NCBI RefSeq assembly: GCF_027451485.1
Contig: NZ_DAIDJE010000062.1
Location: forward strand, 1-64,000
Source of the DNA: Bradyrhizobium sp.
GTDB lineage: Bacteria; Pseudomonadota; Alphaproteobacteria; Rhizobiales; Xanthobacteraceae
Direction: 5' to 3'
DNA: 64,000 bases
Part shown: positions 55,232 to 64,000 of the stretch, piece by piece
How positions within the stretch are numbered: the first letter of the stretch is position 1
Layout of the letters: each line of letters begins with the position of its first letter
The notes under the pieces: model-generated
The model's database searches: none
Seen by the model: only the letters and a program-made list of their open reading frames with translations
Told to the model about the DNA's origin: nothing
Made by a program: the position numbers and the translations under genes

Positions 55232-58200
55232 ATGCAGAACCCGGAATCAAAGGTGCGAGGCCTGGAGGACCCGCGGCTGGCGGTGCATGCCACAAGCTCG
55301 CTGCCCGCCTGGCTGTGGTCGGCCGACGGCGTCAGGATTCTGTGGGCCAATCCGGTCGGTGCGTTGGTGTTTGGCGCCGCGAACAGCGTCCGTCTCGCCG
55401 CCAAGAGCTTCGGCCCGGCCGACCCGCATCGCCGTCAGGTCGCGCAACTGGCGCACCAGCTTTTGCCGAACGGAGCCGTTCGCCTGGAGCGGCTGCGTGG
55501 GTTCGGCTCTGTCCTGAACATGCTCGTCACCTGCGCCTGCACCCGGGTCGAATTTGCCGACGGCAGCGCCGGCATTCTGATCGCCGTCCTTGAGCCGGTC
55601 GGGCGCGCGATGCCTCTGAAGGAGCGCTTGGCTCGCCTGGTCGAAGACGTCGATGCGCCGGTCGCGGCATTCGACAGCGAGGGCACGCTGGTTGCCGAAA
55701 GCGCGGCGGCGGGCTTCGCTGCTTTTGATCATCTTTCCGGCGCCACGTTCGATCAGGCGCGGCGGATCGCCTTGAACGAAGGCCGCGCCGAGGCGCAGCT
55801 TGGTGAGCATCACCTGACATTGATCCGCGTCGGCAGCCGAGGCGACATGGGCCTGCTTGCCATAATTACGCCCGCGGAAATCCCGGCCACGCAGAATGAA
55901 GCCGAAGCCGCGACAAGCGCTTCGGCCGAGAAGACCGCGCCCGAACCGGCGAAAGTTCCAGCCGGAGCGCCGCCTCAGGATTCGCAGAGCGGCGAGGCAC
56001 TCGACGCCATTCCCGGACCTCAAGCAGCCAATCCTTCACCATTGCTGCCTGAAGCGCCCGCCCCTGCCATGCCGCACGAAACGACTGCGCCACCCCCGCA
56101 CCGCTATCCGCTGCGTTTCATGTGGCAGATGGATGCGGATGGCCGCTTCTCCCTCGGCTCCGACGTCTTCACCCGACTGATCGGCGTGCGCACCGCCGCC
56201 GGCTTCGGCCGCCCGTGGCAAGAGATTGCACAGGTCTTCGGCCTCGACCCCGAGGGACTCGTCGTCAAGGCGATCGCCACGCGCGAGAGTTGGAGCGGCA
56301 TCACCTTGGACTGGCCGGTGGATGACGGCAGCCGACTGCCGGTCGAACTGTCCGGGCTTCCGATTCATGACCTGAATACGGACTTTGTCGGCTACCGGGG
56401 CTTTGGGATTTGCCGCGACTTCGAAGCTCTGGCGCGGCTGCAAGCCCTGCGCAGTCAGGAATTCTTCAACGATCCGCCATCAGCGGACATGATCTCGCCC
56501 GAAATTGGCCCCGCGCTCGCGGGAACCTGGCCGCCTCCGCCTCACATTCCCGACGCAAGCCACGATTCGACCGCACCTTCGACTACCCCTTCGCCCGAAA
56601 CAGCTCAACCAACCAATCTGGAAGCGCCGGTGGAAACGCCCAACGAAAGTTCCCAGGAAGCGCCGGAGCAGGCCTCGCCGAATGTGGTGCCGTTCCCGCT
56701 TGCCGAGGCCCGCGCGCCGGCTCTGACGCCGGTCGAAAACAGCGCGTTCAACGAACTCGCCCGGCAATTATCGGCCCGGCTGGAGGGCGAGAACGCTGGC
56801 CCGCAAACGGCGGAGCCGGAGGCAGCCTCGGAAGCCGCCGGGTCACCGCAGGCGGATGCGACTGGCCCGGAAGCCGCCGTCGAGCCGCCGACCTGGCTCG
56901 CCGAACCCGAACCGCCCGCGCGCGGCGAGAGCAAACGCGACCGAACGCTGCTCGACCTCCTGCCGACCGGAGTGCTGATCTACCGGCTCGACCGGTTGCT
57001 TTACGCCAACCGGGTTTTCCTCGACCGCATGGGATATGACAGCCTGCACGCGCTGGAACACGCCGGCGGCGTCGATGCGCTCTATGTCGAGCCCGGCGTC
57101 TCGAGCGCCAGCAGCACGTCGAATACGGGCACGCCGGTGAAGATCTCCTCGCCCGAAGCTTCCTCCAAAGGCGCCATCCATGCGCGGCTCCATACCATCG
57201 ACTGGGACAGCGACAGCGCACTCGCATTGATCTTTGACGCAGCCCCGGCCGAACCGCCCGTTGTACCCGCGGTCGAGCCGCAGGCGACCGCTACCGCGTC
57301 AGAGCCGTCGGCGGTCGGGCACGCCAATGCGGAAGAACTCGCCGCCATTCTCGACACCACCGCCGACGGCATCTTGATGTTCGATGCCGACGGCAACATC
57401 AGTTCCTGCAACCGCAGCGCGGAAGCGCTGTTCGGCTACGACGGCGAAGAACTGGTGCAGCAGAAGCTCACCGCATTGTTCGCGCCGGAGAGCGAAAGCG
57501 TCATCAGAAATTATCTGGATAGCCTCGGCGGCAATGGCGTGGCGAGCCTGCTCGAACACGGCCGCGAGGTGCTGGGCCGCGTCAGCGGCGGCGGCCTCAT
57601 TCCGATGTCGATGACCATGGGCCGGACGCAGCCGCACGGTCCGAACTTCTTCGCGGTGTTCCGCGACCTGTCGCAGTTCAAGAACAGCGAGCGCGAGTTG
57701 CGCGAAGCGCGGCGGCTCGCCGAGGGCGCTGCCAACGCGAAGGCCGATCTTCTGGCGCGGATCAGCCATGATGTCCGCGCGCCGCTCAATGCCATCATCG
57801 GCTTTGCCGAAGTGATGATTGGCGAGCGCTTCGGAACGCTCGGCAACGAACGCTACGTCGAATACATGAAGGATGTCCGTGCCTCCGGACAGCGCGTGGT
57901 CACTGTCATCGACGATCTCACCAATCTCAGCCGCATCGAAACCGGCAAGCTCGACCTTGCATTCACCAATCAGAATCTCAACGACATGGTCGAAAGCTGC
58001 GTCGCGGTGATGCAGCCGCAGGCCAACCGCGAGCGCATCATCATCCGCACCTCGCTGGCGCAGATGCTGCCGCCGGTGATGGCCGACGGCCCAGCGCTGC
58101 GCCAGATCACCATGAACCTGATCGGTAATTCGATCCACCTCGCCAATACCGGCGGCCAGGTGATCGTTTCCACCGCGCTGACCGACTTCGGCGAGGTCGC

Positions 58201-58429
58201 GCTGCGCATTCGCGACACCGGCCACGGGCTCAACGACAACGAGGTCGCCGCCGCGATGGAGCCGTTCCGCACCCAGGCCCCGCTCGACCACTCGCCGGAG
58301 GCCGCGGTCAGCCTGTCGCTGACCAAGGCGCTGGTCGAAGCCAACCGCGCCCAGTTCAACATCAAGACCGGGGCGCGCTCCGGCACCCTGGTCGAGGTGG
58401 TGTTTTCACGGGCAATGGCGAACACCTGA
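55232..58429 (+). CDS. Large PAS-domain sensor histidine kinase, PdhS/PleC-like
   Basis: 1065 aa, no transmembrane segment seen, so cytoplasmic. The N-terminal ~700 residues hold PAS-like modules separated by Pro/Ala/Glu-rich linkers, and a last clear PAS is LDTTADGILMFDADGNISSC. The kinase core is RISHDVRAPLNAIIGFAEVM (phospho-His846) followed by the ATPase N box (TMNLIGNSIHLANTGGQVIV) and G1 box (DTGHGLNDNE). The HisKA sequence resembles PleC/DivJ/PdhS kinases that act on DivK and so control CtrA and cell division. The exact branch cannot be fixed here. It is a single gene with its own promoter. Confidence 0.85.
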   Translation: MQNPESKVRGLEDPRLAVHATSSLPAWLWSADGVRILWANPVGALVFGAANSVRLAAKSFGPADPHRRQVAQLAHQLLPNGAVRLERLRGFGSVLNMLVTCACTRVEFADGSAGILIAVLEPVGRAMPLKERLARLVEDVDAPVAAFDSEGTLVAESAAAGFAAFDHLSGATFDQARRIALNEGRAEAQLGEHHLTLIRVGSRGDMGLLAIITPAEIPATQNEAEAATSASAEKTAPEPAKVPAGAPPQDSQSGEALDAIPGPQAANPSPLLPEAPAPAMPHETTAPPPHRYPLRFMWQMDADGRFSLGSDVFTRLIGVRTAAGFGRPWQEIAQVFGLDPEGLVVKAIATRESWSGITLDWPVDDGSRLPVELSGLPIHDLNTDFVGYRGFGICRDFEALARLQALRSQEFFNDPPSADMISPEIGPALAGTWPPPPHIPDASHDSTAPSTTPSPETAQPTNLEAPVETPNESSQEAPEQASPNVVPFPLAEARAPALTPVENSAFNELARQLSARLEGENAGPQTAEPEAASEAAGSPQADATGPEAAVEPPTWLAEPEPPARGESKRDRTLLDLLPTGVLIYRLDRLLYANRVFLDRMGYDSLHALEHAGGVDALYVEPGVSSASSTSNTGTPVKISSPEASSKGAIHARLHTIDWDSDSALALIFDAAPAEPPVVPAVEPQATATASEPSAVGHANAEELAAILDTTADGILMFDADGNISSCNRSAEALFGYDGEELVQQKLTALFAPESESVIRNYLDSLGGNGVASLLEHGREVLGRVSGGGLIPMSMTMGRTQPHGPNFFAVFRDLSQFKNSERELREARRLAEGAANAKADLLARISHDVRAPLNAIIGFAEVMIGERFGTLGNERYVEYMKDVRASGQRVVTVIDDLTNLSRIETGKLDLAFTNQNLNDMVESCVAVMQPQANRERIIIRTSLAQMLPPVMADGPALRQITMNLIGNSIHLANTGGQVIVSTALTDFGEVALRIRDTGHGLNDNEVAAAMEPFRTQAPLDHSPEAAVSLSLTKALVEANRAQFNIKTGARSGTLVEVVFSRAMANT

Positions 58430-58491
58430 GGCGCGACAGCGGATTCAGACAGGCTCAAGGCGCCTCATCTTACCATGTTACAAGACGAGCG

Positions 58492-58545
58492 AACTTCCTC
58501 ATCTTGAGGAGCGCCCTTGCGCGCGTGTCGAAGGATGTGGCGCCT
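58492..58545. repeat. Fragment of a CCTCATCTTGAGGAGCGC-type intergenic repeat
   Basis: TCCTCATCTTGAGGAGCGCC ... CGCGCGTGTCGAAGGATG is a pattern of common dispersed repeats in Bradyrhizobium. It lies in the 220-bp gap between the kinase and the alpha/beta hydrolase. No gene is otherwise supported there. Confidence 0.5.
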
Positions 58546-58649
58546 GCCTGGTAGCCTCATCGTTCTCCTGGCGATGCGAACATCGTCCGCGAAGGCGCGG
58601 AAATTTTGTACCGGTCGCTTACACTCGGCCTGCGATGTGACTTGGCAGG

Positions 58650-59420
58650 CTAAAGAAAATCAGCGATCGCATCGAGGAAAGCGCGAGGCGCCTGCAACTG
58701 CGGGACATGCGCACAGCCTGACAATATCTTCAGCCGTGCATCCGGCAGCAGCGCCGCCAGTTCATGCGACATCGGCGGCGGGGTGGCCTCGTCGTGCTCG
58801 CCGACCAGAACCAGCACAGGCATTCTGACCTTCGACAGCTCGGGACGCAGGTCGAGTTCGGCGAGCTGGCCGCAGGCCGCCTGCAACACCTCGGTGTCGG
58901 TTTTCAGGAAAGCCTCGCGGCGGTCGCGCATCAGATCGGGGTGTGTCGCCTGAAAATCGGCTGCGAACAGCCGGCGCATCGCGACCTCGGTGATCGCGGC
59001 AAGCCCCTTTGCCTTGGCCGCCGCCGCCATGTTGCGAAAGGCTTCGCGCCCCTGCGCCGAGAACGCCGCGCCGCAATCGGCGAGAATGAGCTTGCTGGCG
59101 AGTTCGGGATGCCGGATCGCCATCTGCAGCGCGACGAAGCCACCATAGCCGTTGCCGAGCACGATCGCCTTTTGCCCTTCGGCAGCATCCCTCACCGCCT
59201 CCGCCATTCGATCGGCAACCGCCGCAAGCCCGCCCGCCACCGCCTTCGAGCCGCCAAACCCCGGCAATTCCGGCACGATCACGCGGTGCGCGCACATCAA
59301 CTCGGGCTCGATCGAGGCAAAACTCGCCCGGTCCGACAGCAGGGAGTGAAAAAGGAAGAGCGGCTTTCCCTCCCCGGAGATCGCCGCATTGACTGTGTCG
59401 TTGGCAAACAATCGATCCAT
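58650..59420 (-). CDS. Alpha/beta-hydrolase-fold protein lacking the Ser nucleophile
   Basis: 256 aa. The fold is clear: PLFLFHSLLSDRASFASIEP, the nucleophile elbow, VGEHDEATPPPMSHELAALL (acid Asp) and LSGCAHVPQLQAPRAFLDAI (His). At the elbow the sequence is VLGNGYGGFVALQ: Gly91 stands where the G-X-Ser-X-G serine should be. The codon reads GGC and no alternative frame restores Ser. Either a non-hydrolytic role or a different chemistry is implied. Divergent from the GntR gene, sharing a 105-bp gap. Confidence 0.88.
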   Translation of the reverse strand: MDRLFANDTVNAAISGEGKPLFLFHSLLSDRASFASIEPELMCAHRVIVPELPGFGGSKAVAGGLAAVADRMAEAVRDAAEGQKAIVLGNGYGGFVALQMAIRHPELASKLILADCGAAFSAQGREAFRNMAAAAKAKGLAAITEVAMRRLFAADFQATHPDLMRDRREAFLKTDTEVLQAACGQLAELDLRPELSKVRMPVLVLVGEHDEATPPPMSHELAALLPDARLKILSGCAHVPQLQAPRAFLDAIADFL

Positions 59421-59510
59421 GCGAAGCTCTCTTTTGGGACGGGGCCTAAGGCGGGTTTGGAACCAACTGATAAATCAAAGTCGGCACTTTTCAAGCCTGG
59501 ATTACCTTGA

Positions 59511-59524
59511 CGTGATATTTCACG
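59511..59524 (+). promoter_or_regulatory. Candidate GntR operator CGTGATATTTCACG
   Basis: A 5-bp inverted repeat (CGTGA-TATT-TCACG) directly precedes the first ATG of the GntR gene (59526) and lies in the gap shared with the divergent hydrolase. The position fits autoregulation. The identity of the bound protein is inferred. Confidence 0.4.
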
Positions 59525-59525
59525 A

Positions 59526-60212
59526 ATGCCAGAAGAGACAGGAAATCTGCGGATTTTCCCCATGCTCCTGCGCGACAATGTCTACGAAAGCCTTCGGGCT
59601 GATATATTGAATTGCCGCCTGGCCCCCGGCGACGACGTGCGCGAGCAGGAGCTCGCCCAGCGCTACGCCGTCAGCCGCCAGCCGGTGCGCGAGGCGCTGC
59701 TGCGGCTGGAGCGGGAGCACCTCGTCACCGTGCAGCCGCGCCAGGGCTACCGCGTCAATCCGATCTCGTTGTCCGACGCGCGCGACCTGCTGCGGTTTCG
59801 CCTGGCGCTGGAGCCGGCCTGCGTCGCGGAAGCCATCGAGCACGCACCGGACAAGACCCTCAAGGCGCTCGACGACTACCGGCGCTTCTCCGGCGATCAC
59901 GAGGATTTCATCGCCTATAACCGCGCCTTTCACACTGCGCTGGCCTACGCCTCCGGCAATCGCCGCATGGCTGGCGCGCTTTGCGACCTGATCGGACAGG
60001 CCGACCGTCTGGTGCGCGTCAGCCTTGCCAATATCAGGAATCATGACCCGACCCGGCTCGTCGGCGAACATATCGAACTGATCGAGGCGATGCAGCGCCG
60101 CGACCGGCGGCGCGCGGCGCGCCTCATCAAGACCCATATCCATCAAACCGAAAAACGCGTGCTGCCGGCGCTCAAGCGCAATGCGGTGATCGTGGAGGAG
60201 AAGAACATATGA
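59526..60212 (+). CDS. GntR-family regulator with FCD domain
   Basis: 228 aa (MLLRDNVYESLRADILNCRL at 59562 is an alternative start closer to typical family length). Winged HTH AQRYAVSRQPVREALLRLER, then an all-helical FCD ligand domain with metal-type His residues (FHTALAYASGN, GEHIELIEAM, IKTHIHQTEKRV). It overlaps the aldehyde dehydrogenase by 4 nt (ATGA), so it is likely the pathway regulator. Confidence 0.92.
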   Translation: MPEETGNLRIFPMLLRDNVYESLRADILNCRLAPGDDVREQELAQRYAVSRQPVREALLRLEREHLVTVQPRQGYRVNPISLSDARDLLRFRLALEPACVAEAIEHAPDKTLKALDDYRRFSGDHEDFIAYNRAFHTALAYASGNRRMAGALCDLIGQADRLVRVSLANIRNHDPTRLVGEHIELIEAMQRRDRRRAARLIKTHIHQTEKRVLPALKRNAVIVEEKNI

Positions 60213-61738
60213 ACATCCCAGCCAGACCGGGCTCCGCATCGGTCGAAGTCCACGGCAATTTCGTCGATGGTCGCGAGATCGAAGCCGGCCGCGGGCCAAT
60301 GCTCGACGTCCGTAATCCCGCAACCGGGGAGGTGATCGCACAGATCCCGAACTCGACCGCCGAGGACATCGACCGCGCCATGAAGAGCGCGCGCGCGGCG
60401 TTCCAAAGCAAGGAATGGGGCGGCATGGACGTGCGCGCCCGGGCGCGCCTCGTCAACAAGCTGGCGGACGCGTTCGAAGCGAATCTGGGTGAGCTCTACA
60501 AGCTTGAGACGCTCAACAATGGCCGGCCCGTCAACGAGACGCGCGCGCAGCTCTCGCGCCTGCCCGACTTCTTCCGCTACTTCGCCGGGCTGGCGCTGGC
60601 GCGGCGCGACGCTGTGATCCCGGTCGAAGGCTCTTACCTGAACTACACACTGCGCACGCCGATCGGCATCGTCGCGAACTGCACGCCGTTCAACCATCCG
60701 CTGATGATCCTGTGCAAATCGCTCGCCGCCGTGCTGGCGTCCGGCTGCGTCACCGTGGTCAAGCCGTCGGAATATACGCCGCTCACCACGCTGCGGCTCG
60801 CCAGGATTTTCAGCGAAGCCGGTTTGCCGCCCGGGGTGTTCAACATTGTGAACGGGCTCGGCCAGAGCGCCGGCAAGATGCTCGCCGAGCACGGCGACAT
60901 CGATAAGCTGGTGCTCACCGGCGGCACCGAAGCCGGACGCATTGCCGGAAGCGCGGCCGCGAAGGTGTTCGCGCATCAGACCATGGAGCTTGGCGGCAAG
61001 ACGCCGGTGATGGTGTTCGATGACTACGACATTGACCGCGCGGTGAACTATGCGGCGTTCGGCGCCTTCATCGGCGCCGGCCAGACCTGCATCTGCGCCT
61101 CGCGGCATCTGGTGCAAGCCTCGATCTATGACGAGTTCGTCGCCAAGCTGAAGGCCAAGACCGAGACCATCCGGATCGGCGATCCCTCGGATCCCGCAAC
61201 CCAGCTCGGCCCCGTCATCTCGGCGCGCCAGCGCGACCGCGTCTTGTCCTATTGCAAGTTCGGCCATGAAGACGGCGCCCGCCTCGTCACCGGCGGTGTG
61301 GCGGCGAAGATCAAAGGCTTCGAGAACGGCTATTTCGTCGAACCGACCGTGTTTGCCGACGTAAAGTCCGACATGCGCATCTTCCAGGAGGAAGTGTTCG
61401 GTCCCTTTACGTCCGTGACGCCGTTCAGGGACGAGGCGGATGCGCTGCGGCTTGCCAATGATTCACCGTTTGGGCTGGCCGCCGCGATCCGCACCCGCGA
61501 CGTCGCGCGCGCCCACCGGGTGGCCAGCGGCGTGAAGTGCGGCATCGTCTGGATCAACGATCACCACCGGCTCGATCCGGCCTCGCCCTGGGGCGGCGTC
61601 GGCGATTCCGGGGTGGGACGCGAATGCGGCACCGAGAGCTTCGACGACCATTTCAGCGTCAAGAGCGTGATGGTCGCCACCAACGACGCGCCGTTCGATT
61701 GGTACCGCGACACGGCGGGACAGCGGCGGCTCAACTGA
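60209..61738 (+). CDS. NAD(P)-dependent aldehyde dehydrogenase
   Basis: 509 aa. It oxidises an aldehyde to an acid. Catalytic Cys294 in GAGQTCICASRH, the general base Glu in MELGGKTPVMV, the coenzyme motif (VVKPSEYTPLTTLRLARI), and EEVFGPFTSV are all present. The substrate is not readable; by context it belongs to the GntR-controlled catabolic cluster with the following MFS importer. Confidence 0.93.
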   Translation: MNIPARPGSASVEVHGNFVDGREIEAGRGPMLDVRNPATGEVIAQIPNSTAEDIDRAMKSARAAFQSKEWGGMDVRARARLVNKLADAFEANLGELYKLETLNNGRPVNETRAQLSRLPDFFRYFAGLALARRDAVIPVEGSYLNYTLRTPIGIVANCTPFNHPLMILCKSLAAVLASGCVTVVKPSEYTPLTTLRLARIFSEAGLPPGVFNIVNGLGQSAGKMLAEHGDIDKLVLTGGTEAGRIAGSAAAKVFAHQTMELGGKTPVMVFDDYDIDRAVNYAAFGAFIGAGQTCICASRHLVQASIYDEFVAKLKAKTETIRIGDPSDPATQLGPVISARQRDRVLSYCKFGHEDGARLVTGGVAAKIKGFENGYFVEPTVFADVKSDMRIFQEEVFGPFTSVTPFRDEADALRLANDSPFGLAAAIRTRDVARAHRVASGVKCGIVWINDHHRLDPASPWGGVGDSGVGRECGTESFDDHFSVKSVMVATNDAPFDWYRDTAGQRRLN

Positions 61739-61805
61739 CCGGGATCACTGGGGCGACCGGCGAAGCCGGCGCCCCTTTCCAACGAACTATAAAGGGGGAA
61801 ACTTC

Positions 61806-63152
61806 ATGGGTGTTGCAGTAAACACCGGCGCGCGGCTCGACCGGCTGCCGATCTCGCCGTTTCACTATCGGATCTTCTGGCTGGTCGGCGCCGGCATGTT
61901 CTTCGACGGCTACGATCTCTATGTCGCCGGCGGCGTGCTGGCCTCGGTGATCAAATCCGGATTCTCGACCGTCAGCCAGAATTCGCAATTTCTCTCGCTG
62001 ACCTTTGTCGGCATGACGGCCGGCGCGCTGATCACCGGCTTTGTCGGCGACAAGTTCGGGCGCCGCTTCACCTACCAGATCAATCTCCTGATCTTCGGTC
62101 TGGCCTCGCTGGCCGCGGCCTTCTCCCAGGATATGACCCAGCTGATCGCCTGCCGCTTCCTGCAGGGCCTGGGGCTGGGGGCCGAGATCGTGGTGGGCTA
62201 TTCGACCATGACCGAATTCGTCCCGCCGAAAACGCGCGGCCGCTGGCTGTCGATGATGGCTTTCATCGTGGTGGCCGGCTTTCCCGTAACTTCGCTGCTC
62301 GGCTATTTCATCATTCCGAATTTCGGCTGGCGGCCGATGTTCGTCATCGCCGGCATCGGATCGCTGATCGTCTGGTACCTGCGCAAGAATTTGCCGGAAT
62401 CGCCGCGCTGGCTGGAATCCAAGGGCCGGACCGAAGAGGCCGAGGCGCTGATGCAGGCCATCGAGCAGGAAGCTTCAGAGGGCCGGCCGCTGCCGCCCGT
62501 GGTGCTGCCTGCGCCGGTCGCGCCGGTCGCCGCGAGCGACATGATCAGGCCGCCGCTGTTACAGCGCATGATCGTCGGCTCCTGGGTGCTGATCTCGATC
62601 AACACGCTGATCTTCGGCTTCGTGATCTTCCTGCCGCAATTCTTCCTCCGTCAAGGCCTGACCATCACCAACTCGCTGGCCTACACGCTGGTGCTGTCGG
62701 CGGCCTCGCTGGTCGGCTGCGCGCTCGGCGCCTATACGTCCGACGCGATCGGACGCCGTCCCAGCATCATCGGCGCCTCGATCGTCACCATCATCGCAGG
62801 CTACGTCTATGCGCGCTTCAACGCCGCGTCCGATCCGGCGATCGTGCTCGGAATCGGATTCGCCCTGGTGGTGGCGATCTATGTGCAGACCGCGATCCTC
62901 TACGGGGTCTATACGACGGAATTGTTTCCGACCGAGATCAGACTGCGCGCCAACGGCATCTGCAACTTCTTCGGCCGCGGCGCCACCGTGATCTCGCCCT
63001 TCATCGTCGCCGCGCTGATGACGTCCTACAATCTGCCCGGCGTGGTCTGGCTGATGATCGGACTGGTCGTGGTTCAGATCCTGGTGGTTTGGGCCTGGGG
63101 CGTCGAGCCGCGGAACCGCGGGCTGGAGGATGTGGCGAAGGCGGCAGAGTAA
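61806..63152 (+). CDS. Major facilitator superfamily transporter
   Basis: 448 aa, twelve hydrophobic helices. MFFDGYDLYVAGGVLASVIK (helix 1), the loop 2-3 signature GDKFGRRFTYQ and the second-half SDAIGRRPSII are typical of MFS importers of aromatic acids or sugars (AAHS/sugar-porter type). GGGGG lies before the ATG. It is 67 bp after the aldehyde dehydrogenase, so the two are probably one operon moving a substrate the pathway oxidises. Confidence 0.92.
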   Translation: MGVAVNTGARLDRLPISPFHYRIFWLVGAGMFFDGYDLYVAGGVLASVIKSGFSTVSQNSQFLSLTFVGMTAGALITGFVGDKFGRRFTYQINLLIFGLASLAAAFSQDMTQLIACRFLQGLGLGAEIVVGYSTMTEFVPPKTRGRWLSMMAFIVVAGFPVTSLLGYFIIPNFGWRPMFVIAGIGSLIVWYLRKNLPESPRWLESKGRTEEAEALMQAIEQEASEGRPLPPVVLPAPVAPVAASDMIRPPLLQRMIVGSWVLISINTLIFGFVIFLPQFFLRQGLTITNSLAYTLVLSAASLVGCALGAYTSDAIGRRPSIIGASIVTIIAGYVYARFNAASDPAIVLGIGFALVVAIYVQTAILYGVYTTELFPTEIRLRANGICNFFGRGATVISPFIVAALMTSYNLPGVVWLMIGLVVVQILVVWAWGVEPRNRGLEDVAKAAE

Positions 63153-63165
63153 GGAGGCGTGACCA

Positions 63166-63290
63166 ACTGTCAGGACCCGTCGTGGCCGGGCTTGACCCGG
63201 CGATCGACGTCTTTCCTGTTCTGGACGCCCCAAGACGTGGATGCCCGCGACAAGCGCGGGCATGACGACAAACCAGGTCTCGAGAAAGAC
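63166..63290. repeat. Intergenic palindromic repeat, ACGTGGATGCCCGCGACAAG family
   Basis: CGTCGTGGCCGGGCTTGACC, then GACGTGGATGCCCGCGACAA and GCGCGGGCATGACGACAAAC. Complementary to the copies at 15546 and 19312. Lies between convergent MFS and scoB genes. Confidence 0.7.
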
Positions 63291-63294
63291 GATC

Positions 63295-63944
<650 letters not shown>

Positions 63945-63945
<1 letters not shown>

Positions 63946-64000
63946 CAGACTTCACTCCCGGTTGCGGCGGCCGGCGCTTTGGCGGGACGCGGGCGCGTGT
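63945..64000 (-). CDS. scoA: 3-oxoacid CoA-transferase subunit A, 3' end only
   Basis: Only the last ~18 codons are in the window ([17 protein letters not shown] then stop). The TGATG overlap with scoB and the Ala/Pro tail are consistent with the C-terminus of subunit A. The rest of the gene lies beyond base 64000. Confidence 0.6.

Noticed and set aside
58517..58828. Plus-strand frame opposite the 3' end of the alpha/beta hydrolase
   Set aside because: Overlaps a repeat fragment and a well supported minus-strand gene; no motif.

Overview
The window looks like the chromosome of a Bradyrhizobium-type alphaproteobacterium (order Rhizobiales/Hyphomicrobiales). The grounds are: high GC; the gene content (dnaG-rpoD, carA/carB, greA, trxB, phasins, a PdhS/PleC-like kinase, scoA-scoB); a tRNA-His with G1:U72 and A73 instead of the usual G-1/C73; and several families of short palindromic intergenic repeats. 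The assignment rests on recognition only; no search was run.

Layout. (1) 0.5-7.1 kb: rpoD and dnaG on the minus strand, a gamma-glutamylcyclotransferase-like gene, an N-formylglutamate amidohydrolase and a LysE-type exporter. (2) 7.3-9.8 kb: the 3' remnant of an LVIVD-repeat gene, then an ArsR regulator driving three tandem SRPBCC (AHSA1-like) paralogues. (3) 10-17.8 kb: an unusual Omp25-OprB two-barrel porin, a ModA-like binding protein, a DUF2189 membrane protein, an acyl-CoA synthetase, a Rieske-FAD reductase and a GatB/YqeY protein. (4) 18-27.3 kb: carA, a thioesterase, a cupin, a Dps-like protein, a methyltransferase, an atypical tRNA-Cys, carB, greA and a DoxX protein. (5) 27.4-36.9 kb: Lrp/AsnC, trxB, LysR, two candidate sRNAs, a DapA-family enzyme, a divergent copper ATPase/CsoR pair around one operator, two related tiny membrane proteins, an orphan ParA-like ATPase and small secreted Cys-containing proteins.

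(6) 37.07-53.60 kb: a 16.5 kb integrated element in the tRNA-His gene, bounded by a 45-bp direct repeat of the tRNA 3' half. It carries a tyrosine integrase, an AlpA-like DNA-binding protein, a NUMOD3 mini-protein, a primase/VapE-type helicase followed by a GGTTGG/CCAACC repeat cluster (candidate origin), a serine recombinase, many tiny genes, a terminase large subunit with a possible small subunit, an HK97 gp10-like protein, a 62-aa GcrA-like regulator, and an HNH-like gene at the cargo position. No portal, capsid, protease or tail-tape genes are recognisable, so it resembles a phage satellite rather than a complete prophage. This is the best candidate for an undescribed system in the window.

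(7) 53.9-64 kb: two phasins, a large PAS-histidine kinase, an alpha/beta hydrolase without its nucleophile serine, a GntR-aldehyde dehydrogenase-MFS cluster that looks catabolic, and scoB with the end of scoA running off the window.

Start sites were moved from the longest open frame wherever a Shine-Dalgarno sequence, promoter geometry or family length argued for it; each case is stated in its entry.
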